Below, piece by piece: positions 31,508 to 38,642 of a stretch of DNA of 64,000 nucleotides. The stretch's first letter is position 1, and every line of letters starts with the position of its first letter. The stretch comes from Gemmatimonadota bacterium (GTDB lineage: Bacteria; Gemmatimonadota; Gemmatimonadetes; Gemmatimonadales; Gemmatimonadaceae). The stretch is taken from positions 124,001 through 188,000 of the forward strand of contig JADJNZ010000001.1 in the NCBI GenBank assembly GCA_016714015.1. Direction: 5' to 3'. The notes under the pieces were generated by a model. The model searched no databases. It had not been told where the DNA came from and saw only the letters and a list, made by a program, of their open reading frames with translations. Made by a program: the position numbers and the translations under genes.

Positions 31508-33301
31508 CTAAGGAGCGAGGACCGTCCGATCCGTGCCAGCGCCCACCGGTGGCGCTGGCGCGCAGTCCCGGCGCAGCGCGTCGTCGACCGCGCCGCGCAT
31601 CACCGCCTGCGCCTGACGGAGCTCATCGGCGGCGGAGCCGTCCCCGACGCCGCGTGCGAGTAGCGCTGCCGTTGCGCCGAGCGCGAGATCGGCTCGGCGC
31701 ACGCCGTCGCAGGCCCGCGTGACCGAGGAGAGCACGAGTTCGCTGCGGGCCATCTGTAGCCCTCCCGCCACCAGCAGGCCGCGCGTATCGGGGCCGGACT
31801 CGACGCTGTCGGCGAGCGCAAGGAGCGCGAGGGGCAACGCGTAGGAGGAGGGCACGGTGTCGGACGCCGACCGGAGCAGCTCGACGCCGCGCGCCATCGC
31901 GTAGCGGCGCAGCGAGGCCGCGCCGGCGATGCCCTCGCGCGGCGCGCGCTGCAGCACGCGCAACGCGCTGTCGGGGCGACCATCCTGGAACCAGAGTTCC
32001 GCGAGCCGCAACTGACTCTGCGCGAGCGTCGCGTCCGACGCGAGCGCCTCGCGCAACGCGACACGCTCGGCGGCCCGGTCACCGGCCGCGCGCGCCTCCT
32101 GCGCCGCGAGGACCCGCAACTCCGCCAGCCGAGGGAATCGCTCCAGCCCGCGCGCCAGGGCGACGGTGCGTTCGTCGGCGATGAGACGGAAGTACTGGAC
32201 GTACAGCCGCGGATCGTCAGGATGCTCGACCACCGAGCGCGCGCTCTTCGCCACGGCGCGCAGCGTATCGCCGCGGTGCAGCAGCGCATCGACGTACCGC
32301 ACCGCGTACGCCGCGCCGGCCGCGAACTCGGGATCGACGGTCTCGAGCGAATCGCCGAGAGTCGCCGTCGTCTCCCATCGTCCGAGGGTGTGCAGGGCGC
32401 GGAAGCGCAATCGCGGGAATCGCGCGTCGCTCGCATGCCGACCCACGAGCGCGTCGATCGCGTCGAGGGCGACCGCGGGACGCTCGAGCGCGAGCAGTCG
32501 TTCGAGCGCGACGACCGCCAGGTCCGCCGAGTCGGGACGCGCGGCGAGCACCTGCGCCCAGGCCTCCGCGGCATCGCGACGGCGGACGAGTCCGTCCAGC
32601 GCCTGTGCCCGGAGGGCCAACGCGATCACGCTCGCCGAGTCGCGCGCCAGCACCTGTCCGGCGAGCCGCAGCACCGAGTCGGCGGGCGCCCCCGACTCGA
32701 CGAGCGCGCGCGCGAGACAGATCCGCGCCACCAGCCCCGTGGGCGTGAGTCGGAGCGCTGCGGTCGCGGCCCGGATGGCCGCCGCGCGATCGCCGAGTCG
32801 CGCCGCGTTCTCGCACTGGCGCACCTCGCCGAACTGCCGACGCACCTCGAGGAGCGCACGCGCGAGGGAATCCCCGGCCGCCTCGGGCGTGGCGGCGCGC
32901 AGCGACCGCAGCGGCTCCCGTTGTCGCGGATCGCGCACGAGCACGACCCACGCCTGCACGTCGATCCCCCCCGGGCCGGGCACGGCCCGCCCGACGAGCA
33001 GTTCGTCCGCCCGCGCGAGGCGCGTGACGGTGCGCAGGTCCATCTCCGTCGCGTCGCCCGGCTCGCGGATGCCGAGGGCACGCAGCATCCGCTCCAGGGA
33101 ATCGGCGGGGACGAGTGCGATGGCGCGCCGATCCACGTCACGACGCAGCCCCGATCGCGCCGCATCGACGACACGGCGCCAGAGGCGCGAATCCCCACTG
33201 CCCGGCGCGGCCGCGATCGCGAGCGTTTGGCGCACGAACGACTGCGCCCCGAGCGGCGCGACGGCACACGCCCAGGCCAGCACGCACGCGACGGTCCTCA
33301 T
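31508..33301 (-). CDS. Exported TPR-rich protein of unknown function
   Basis: 597 aa with a signal peptide (ACVLAWACAVAPLGAQ). The first part (about 30-150) resembles a TolB-N/curli-like alpha-beta domain (VDRRAIALVPADSLERML, ADELLVGRAVPGPGGIDVQ). The rest is degenerate TPR helices rich in Ala, Arg and Leu (AEAWAQVLAARPDSADLAVV, QSQLRLAELWFQDGRPDSAL). It is the last gene of a four-gene operon, 1 nt after the DUF885 stop. It probably acts as a periplasmic scaffold, but no partner can be named. Confidence 0.75.
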   Translation of the reverse strand: MRTVACVLAWACAVAPLGAQSFVRQTLAIAAAPGSGDSRLWRRVVDAARSGLRRDVDRRAIALVPADSLERMLRALGIREPGDATEMDLRTVTRLARADELLVGRAVPGPGGIDVQAWVVLVRDPRQREPLRSLRAATPEAAGDSLARALLEVRRQFGEVRQCENAARLGDRAAAIRAATAALRLTPTGLVARICLARALVESGAPADSVLRLAGQVLARDSASVIALALRAQALDGLVRRRDAAEAWAQVLAARPDSADLAVVALERLLALERPAVALDAIDALVGRHASDARFPRLRFRALHTLGRWETTATLGDSLETVDPEFAAGAAYAVRYVDALLHRGDTLRAVAKSARSVVEHPDDPRLYVQYFRLIADERTVALARGLERFPRLAELRVLAAQEARAAGDRAAERVALREALASDATLAQSQLRLAELWFQDGRPDSALRVLQRAPREGIAGAASLRRYAMARGVELLRSASDTVPSSYALPLALLALADSVESGPDTRGLLVAGGLQMARSELVLSSVTRACDGVRRADLALGATAALLARGVGDGSAADELRQAQAVMRGAVDDALRRDCAPAPPVGAGTDRTVLAP

Positions 33302-33302
33302 C

Positions 33303-35111
33303 TCATTGGATGAACTTCCAGCTCGCCCGATAGTCGCGGGACAGCGCCGCTCCCGTGAGCCTCGCGCGCACCATCTCGATCGGCATCCGCCCGCCCTGCA
33401 TGATCGCGTCGTGGAACTCGCGGTTCGTCATCCGACCACCGCCCACCAGTTCGCGGTGGAGCGCGCGGATCTGCAGCCCGCCCATCATGTAGGCCGCCTG
33501 GTACAGCGGCGAGTAGGTGCCGTTGAACGACCGTCGCACCTCCGCCTCGGCGTTGGCGCGCTCGTGGCCGACGCGCGTGACGAGGAGGTCGATCGCCTCC
33601 TGCGGCGTCATCTGCCCCAGGTGGACCTTGAGCGAGAAGATGATCCGCGCGAGCCGGTGCGAGCGCCAGAAGAGCATCCCCATCCGGTCCTCGGGGGTCT
33701 TCGGGAAGCCCTGATCCCAGAGCAGCATCTCCCACCAGAGCGACCAGCCTTCGGTCCAGAAGGGCGTGCCGAACGCGCCGCGGTGCGTGTTGTATCGCGA
33801 CGTCATGTAGCCCTGCAGATGGTGCCCCGGGATCAGCTCGTGGTGCACCGTCGCCATCGAGAAGTGCGGGTTGTTGCCGCGCATCGACATGAGCTTGTCG
33901 GCGTCGGCCATGCTGTCCGTCGGATACGAGACCTGGATGATCTCGCCGCCGAGGAAGAAGGGGGAGACGAGCTGCTGGCGCGGGGTCATCATCTCCATGC
34001 GCCAGATCTCGTCCGCCAGCGGCGGCACGGTGATGAGGTCCTTCGCCGTGATGAACGCGACGGCCTCGCGCGCCAGCCGGCGAATGAGCTCGGGCTGGTC
34101 ACCGGGCGGCACGTAGGCCTGCTTCACCTTCTCGAGCGCGGCGCGCCAGTCGTCGCCGAAGCCCATCTCGCGGGCCGCCTTCTTCTGCTCGGTCTCGATC
34201 CAGGCGAACTCGCGCTCGGCGAGGTCGATCAGCTCCTGCGGCTCGTACGCGATCATCTCCGCCGCGAGATCCTCGCGCAGACCGTCGAGGCCGATCGGGT
34301 CGCCGACGATCGGCTCCTCCTGCCCGTCGCGTTGGCCGATGATCGCCTCGCGGATCGCCTTCTGGTAGTTCGTCAGCGCCGTGTTGGCACGGCGCATGGG
34401 GTCCGCCGTCCACCAGGTGTACTCGGGGTCGTAACCGGAGTAGAAGCGGTTCCAGTTGCGCAGCGTCCCCTGGAGGTCATCGAGGTACCCGACCGTGCGC
34501 AGGGCAACGATCCGCTCGGGGCGCGTGGCGCTGTTGGCCGGCTTCGCGCGCACCGCGCGGGTGAGCGAGTCGGCGGTGGCGGCGAGCTTCGCGAGCGCGC
34601 GCGCCGATCCGGGCGCGTCCACCGGTTCGAAGCGGCGGCGCTTCTCCTCGAGCTCGGTCACGACCGCCGCGAACGGCACGAGCGCCGCCATCTCCCCCGC
34701 GAGCTTCTCCTCGCGCCGCAACTGCGCCTGCTCGGCCTTCACCTTCGACTCGAGCAGCACGTAGTCGATCTTCCCTTCCTGACTCAGCCGGGCGAAGTCG
34801 ATCTTCCGGAGCCGCTCGCGCCATCCTTCGTAGAACGTGCCGAACCGCGCGCGCCGCGTGGGAGAGAACTCCACCGTCCAGCGCCGGCCGAGCGCGGCGC
34901 GATCGGTCGAGTAGAGCGCGACGGTGTCGCGGAGTTCGCTCGCGCCGACGGGGATCATCCCGATGCGGCGCTGGGCGGCGAGCGGTGCGGCCAGCGGCGA
35001 CGCGACGGCCGACGCGAGGAGGAGGACGAAGGCCAGCCTCGTCATGCCCGCGAGGCGGGAGCTGTTCGCCGTTCCCCCTTCCCCCATCATCCTTGAGCCT
35101 TCGCCGTTCAT
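33303..35111 (-). CDS. DUF885-family putative zinc peptidase, exported
   Basis: 602 aa. The DUF885 signature HHELIPGHHLQG (an HExxxH-type zinc motif) is followed by TEGWSLWWEMLLWDQGF with a probable third ligand Glu. DUF885 proteins resemble thermolysin-like carboxypeptidases. The ATG at 35111 overlaps the upstream NHL stop (ATGA), favouring it; an internal ATG at 35045 begins the signal peptide (LAFVLLLASAVASPLAAPLAAQ), so the first 22 residues may be an unusual polar extension. That extension is encoded by a purine-rich tract. Third gene of the flavin-oxidase operon. Confidence 0.85.
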   Translation of the reverse strand: MNGEGSRMMGEGGTANSSRLAGMTRLAFVLLLASAVASPLAAPLAAQRRIGMIPVGASELRDTVALYSTDRAALGRRWTVEFSPTRRARFGTFYEGWRERLRKIDFARLSQEGKIDYVLLESKVKAEQAQLRREEKLAGEMAALVPFAAVVTELEEKRRRFEPVDAPGSARALAKLAATADSLTRAVRAKPANSATRPERIVALRTVGYLDDLQGTLRNWNRFYSGYDPEYTWWTADPMRRANTALTNYQKAIREAIIGQRDGQEEPIVGDPIGLDGLREDLAAEMIAYEPQELIDLAEREFAWIETEQKKAAREMGFGDDWRAALEKVKQAYVPPGDQPELIRRLAREAVAFITAKDLITVPPLADEIWRMEMMTPRQQLVSPFFLGGEIIQVSYPTDSMADADKLMSMRGNNPHFSMATVHHELIPGHHLQGYMTSRYNTHRGAFGTPFWTEGWSLWWEMLLWDQGFPKTPEDRMGMLFWRSHRLARIIFSLKVHLGQMTPQEAIDLLVTRVGHERANAEAEVRRSFNGTYSPLYQAAYMMGGLQIRALHRELVGGGRMTNREFHDAIMQGGRMPIEMVRARLTGAALSRDYRASWKFIQ

Positions 35112-36178
35112 CGCTTCCTCTCATATCGCTTGAGCGCCCGCGGTCCGACCTCGGCGCCGTAGATGTTCCCGCGCGAATCGACGGCCACCCCTTCGGCCGC
35201 GCTCGTGTTGCGGGTGGTGGTCACCGGGTCCGGGATGAAGGCGGTCACCTCCCCCGTGCGGGCGCTGCCGATGCGGATCCCGCGCTGCCACTCGGGACGT
35301 CGCGGCTCGATCGACCCCGACTCGGAGTCGGCGGCGTAGAGCACGTCGTTGGCGTCGATGAAGAGCCCGCTGGCGCGCGAGAACTGGGTCCAGGTGTCGA
35401 GCAGCTTGCCGTCCTGCGAGAAGATCTGGATGCGGTCGTTCGAGCGGTCCGCGACGAAGAGCCGTCCCTGCGAGTCCATCGCCAGCGCGTGCGGCTGGTC
35501 GAACTCGCCCGGCCCGGTCCCCTTCTTCCCCCATGTCATGAGGAAGCGGCCGCTGCGGTCGAACTTGAGCACGCGCGCATTCGCCTCGGGACCCGACGCA
35601 TGCCCCTCGACGACGAAGATGTCGCCGTTGGGCGCGACGTAGACCGCGTTGGGCTGGAAGAAGAAGCCCGGCTCACGCGCGCCACCATCGGTGCCGAGGC
35701 GGAGGAGCACCTCGCCGGTGGGCGAGAACTTGATGACCTGATGGCCGAAGACGCGTGAAGGCGTCGCCGCCGGAGTCGCGGGAGCGGGCTGTCCCGGACG
35801 GGGCGCCGGCGGGCGATTGTCGCGCCCGTCCACGATCCAGACGTTCCCTTCGCGATCGACATGGATGCCGTGCGGCCAGTTGATCATCCCCTTGCCGAAC
35901 GAGCGCACGAGGTTGCCGTCCTTGTCGAAGAGCAGCACCGGATCGAGGTCCGACCCGACGCACGAGTTCTGGCCGCAGCGCTCGGCGACCCAGACGCTCT
36001 GGCCGTCGCGGTCGATCGCGACGGCGCTCGTGGACCCCCAGACGCGACCGGCGGGCATCTTCGCCCAGCCTTCGATGGTCGTGTAGGGATTGGGCCGGTC
36101 GTTCACCGGCGCGACCTGCGCGTCGAGCCGCGCCACGGCGGCGAGCGCGAACGCGGCGAGCGTGATGCGGCGGATCAT
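35108..36178 (-). CDS. Exported NHL-repeat beta-propeller protein (copy 2)
   Basis: 356 aa. Signal peptide (TLAAFALAAVARLDAQ), then NHL-type blades: AVAIDRDGQSVWVAERCG, GIHVDREGNVWIVDGRDN, AVYVAPNGDIFVVEGHA, ALAMDSQGRLFVADRSNDR and GVAVDSRGNIYGAEVG. A Pro-rich insert (PPAPRPGQPAPATPAATP) interrupts it near residue 120. It is translationally coupled on both sides (ATGA overlaps with the flavin oxidase upstream and DUF885 downstream). NHL propellers of this kind recur next to periplasmic oxidoreductases here; a scaffold or lyase role is possible. Confidence 0.83.
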   Translation of the reverse strand: MIRRITLAAFALAAVARLDAQVAPVNDRPNPYTTIEGWAKMPAGRVWGSTSAVAIDRDGQSVWVAERCGQNSCVGSDLDPVLLFDKDGNLVRSFGKGMINWPHGIHVDREGNVWIVDGRDNRPPAPRPGQPAPATPAATPSRVFGHQVIKFSPTGEVLLRLGTDGGAREPGFFFQPNAVYVAPNGDIFVVEGHASGPEANARVLKFDRSGRFLMTWGKKGTGPGEFDQPHALAMDSQGRLFVADRSNDRIQIFSQDGKLLDTWTQFSRASGLFIDANDVLYAADSESGSIEPRRPEWQRGIRIGSARTGEVTAFIPDPVTTTRNTSAAEGVAVDSRGNIYGAEVGPRALKRYERKR

Positions 36179-37620
36179 TCGTCGTCCTCCCCGCGCGTCG
36201 GCGGCGTCGGCGGATACTCGTTGGCCGGATACTTGAAGGCCTCGGCGATGGTCGGGTCCCCTGCATTGCCCATCACGCGCCAGGCCGCGTACTCGCCGAG
36301 CACGATCGAGAACTTGAAGCCCTCCGCCTGTCCCATGCCGGTGATCCACGCATTCTCCGCGCCCGGGACCTTGTCCACGATGAAGTTCCGGTTGACGCTG
36401 ATCTCGTAGTGGCAGGCGCGCGTGGAGAGCAGCGGCGCCAGGGCCATCGCGGGGAAGTACTTCTTCAGGACGTTGCGCGACCCATCGACGCGGTCGGCGT
36501 TGGTCCAGCGCGAGCTCGTGTCGGGGTCCTGCTGGGCCGGGTCGGCACGGACCTGCGGCGGGGGAGGCGGCGGCGCGGCAGGGGCCTCGCCGGGCGGCGT
36601 GGGCGGGGCCGGCGGCGCGATCGCGCCCCGCACGCGGAACCCGTGCGAGTCGGTCGGCAGCGCGGCCCAGCCGGTCACGCCGGGCACGTTCCAGCTCGGC
36701 ATGTTGGGATGGGTGAAGCGCGTGTCGTCCATCGGCGGGCCGAAGTAGCAGACGTGGCCCACCGGCAAGCTCGTGCGGTTCTTCATCACCTCGGGGAAGA
36801 CCTTGCCCATCCACGGCCCGCAGGCGAACACGAAGGCATCGGCGCCGATCCGCGTGCCGTCCTGCAGCGAGACGTACTGCATGCGCCCGTTCGTGACCGG
36901 CCCGGGCGTCACGCGGCCCTGCCGGAACTGCACCCCCGCGTCGCGCGCGAGCGTGACCACCGCCTGCACCGAGTCGCGCGCGCGCGCGACGCCGGCGTCG
37001 GGCTCGTAGAGGATGACCTCGTTCCCCTCGGAGCGGATCTGCGGGAAGCGGCGCGTCGCCTCGGCCTCGTCGAGCACCTCGTACTTCACACCGAGCTTGT
37101 CCCACAGCTCGCGCGAACGCGTGGTGAAGGCCTGCGGCTTGTCGCGCAGGATGATGTCGCCGGTCGTGTAGAAGAACCGCGTGCCGAATCGCTTCGTGTG
37201 CTCCTGGTCGAACTCGCGCCAGCGCTTGATGCTCTCGCGGGCCCACGCGACCCAGAGCTCCGGGGTGATGGTGCGGTCGCCGTACGAGGAGCGGATGCCG
37301 CGCGTCTCGTCGCCGCTCGTCGAGCGTGAGTTCGCCGCGCCGTACTGCTCCACCACCGTGACCTTGTTGCCTTCCTTGCGCAGGTGCCAGGCGATGAACG
37401 CGCCCCACGCGCCCGCCCCGACGACGACGACGTGGTTGTTCCGCGTGCCGCGCGGCCGCCGGCCGGTGTGGACGGGGAAGATCGGGGGCTCCTGCGCCTC
37501 GACGGCGAGCGGCGTCACGCCACTGAGGAGCGCGCCCGTGCCGAGTCCGGCCAGGCGAAGGAAGTCGCGGCGCGGCAGCTCGGAGGCGAGCGGCTCGCGC
37601 GGATCGGAAGCGTCTGACAT
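36175..37620 (-). CDS. Tat-exported FAD-dependent amine oxidase/dehydrogenase (DAO family)
   Basis: 481 aa. A twin-arginine signal (LPRRDFLRLAGLGTGALLSG, RR at 17-18) implies folded export. The FAD-binding motif is VVVVGAGAWGAFIAWHLR (about 65-82). C403 in TRACHYEISVNRNFIVD aligns with the cysteine that covalently binds FAD in monomeric sarcosine oxidase, and GQAEGFKFSIVLGEYAA matches that family's C-terminus. An insert of about 29 residues (333-361), mostly Pro and Ala, is not typical. It probably oxidises an N-methyl or amino-acid substrate and passes electrons to the divergent cytochrome c; the exported RidA would then hydrolyse the imine. First gene of a four-gene operon. Confidence 0.85.
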   Translation of the reverse strand: MSDASDPREPLASELPRRDFLRLAGLGTGALLSGVTPLAVEAQEPPIFPVHTGRRPRGTRNNHVVVVGAGAWGAFIAWHLRKEGNKVTVVEQYGAANSRSTSGDETRGIRSSYGDRTITPELWVAWARESIKRWREFDQEHTKRFGTRFFYTTGDIILRDKPQAFTTRSRELWDKLGVKYEVLDEAEATRRFPQIRSEGNEVILYEPDAGVARARDSVQAVVTLARDAGVQFRQGRVTPGPVTNGRMQYVSLQDGTRIGADAFVFACGPWMGKVFPEVMKNRTSLPVGHVCYFGPPMDDTRFTHPNMPSWNVPGVTGWAALPTDSHGFRVRGAIAPPAPPTPPGEAPAAPPPPPPQVRADPAQQDPDTSSRWTNADRVDGSRNVLKKYFPAMALAPLLSTRACHYEISVNRNFIVDKVPGAENAWITGMGQAEGFKFSIVLGEYAAWRVMGNAGDPTIAEAFKYPANEYPPTPPTRGEDDE

Positions 37621-37758
37621 CGAGAGGACCCGGGGCTGGGGATGGGCCGAAGATCGCTCCCGCGCGAGGGGGCCGCAATCGCGCCGGGAAGGACTCGCGT
37701 CCCGTTCCAACGCCCGACCGCTTGCACGCGTTGAGGCGGCGACCCAGCTTCCGAGCCG

Positions 37759-38178
37759 ATGATCCCCCGCTCCCGTTCCCCTCGTGCCGCCCTCGGTGCC
37801 CTGCTGGGCGCCGCCGGCCTCATCGCCGCGCTACCGCTCTCGGCGCAGGAACCCTCGCCGTTGGACTCCGCCGCCCTCCGGCAGGTGGAGGTCGGCGAGC
37901 AGTGGTTCCGCTCGGTCTGTCTCGAGTGCCACGCGCAGAACCTCTCCGACCCGGATTTCCGCCTCAAGTGGGGCGGGCGCTCGGCCTACGACCTCTTCGA
38001 CCAGATTCGCACGACGATGCCGGAGAGCGATCCCGGCTCGCTCACACCCGAGACGTACACCGCGGTGATCGCGTACCTGTTGAAGCGCAACGGGATGCCC
38101 GTCGCGCCCGCCGTGCTCGCCGCCGACGCTGCCGCACTCGCGGCCGTGAAGCTGACCTTCCCTCCCTCCACCCGCTGA
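37759..38178 (+). CDS. Small exported monohaem cytochrome c (copy 2)
   Basis: 139 aa, signal peptide ending LPLSAQ, haem site CLECH (C54, C57, H58), probable axial M87 in RTTMPESDPGSL. It shares with copy 1 (28889-29314) the pattern F-x-KW-x-GR, MP-x-x-DPG-x-L and NGMP. It is divergent from the flavin oxidase with a 138-bp gap and followed 11 bp later by ridA-like. This suggests it carries electrons from the flavin enzyme instead of direct O2 reduction. Confidence 0.88.
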   Translation: MIPRSRSPRAALGALLGAAGLIAALPLSAQEPSPLDSAALRQVEVGEQWFRSVCLECHAQNLSDPDFRLKWGGRSAYDLFDQIRTTMPESDPGSLTPETYTAVIAYLLKRNGMPVAPAVLAADAAALAAVKLTFPPSTR

Positions 38179-38189
38179 CCGGGCCCATC

Positions 38190-38636
38190 ATGCGCACCCT
38201 CTCCCTCCTCCTCCGCGCCACCGCCGTGACCGCCCTCGTCGCGCTCGCCGCGTTCCCGTCGGTCGCGCGCGCGCAGGCCCGCGAGGCGATCGGCAACTCG
38301 AGCGCGACGCTCACGCCGGCGATCCGCGTCGGGAACCTCGTCTTCGCCTCGGGCGCCCTCCCCGGCCGCGACGCCGACTCGACCATCCAGAGCCAGACGA
38401 CGAGCGCGCTCAACGCGATCAAGCGCAACCTCGAGGCCGCGGGCACGACGATCGAGAACGCGGTGAAGTGCACCGTCTTCCTGGTCGACGGCGCCGACTT
38501 CCGCGGGATGAACGAGGCCTACGCGAAGATGTGGCCGGTGGCGCCGCCGGCGCGCACGACGGTCGTGATCAAGGCGCTGGTGGTGCCGAACGCCAAGCTC
38601 GAGATCGAGTGCATGGCGACGATGCCCGCGAAGTAG
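38190..38636 (+). CDS. Exported RidA/YjgF-family imine deaminase
   Basis: 148 aa. A signal peptide (AVTALVALAAFPSVARAQ) precedes a complete Rid domain: VGNLVFASGALPG, QTTSALNAIKRNLEAAG, VKCTVFLVDGADFRGMN, then PPARTTVVIKALVVPNAKLEIECMA with the key Arg and the downstream Glu of active RidA. RidA hydrolyses reactive enamines/imines released by amino-acid-oxidising enzymes. Most RidA proteins are cytosolic; a secreted one next to a Tat-exported flavin amine oxidase implies periplasmic imine production. Confidence 0.88.
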   Translation: MRTLSLLLRATAVTALVALAAFPSVARAQAREAIGNSSATLTPAIRVGNLVFASGALPGRDADSTIQSQTTSALNAIKRNLEAAGTTIENAVKCTVFLVDGADFRGMNEAYAKMWPVAPPARTTVVIKALVVPNAKLEIECMATMPAK

Positions 38637-38642
38637 CGACGG

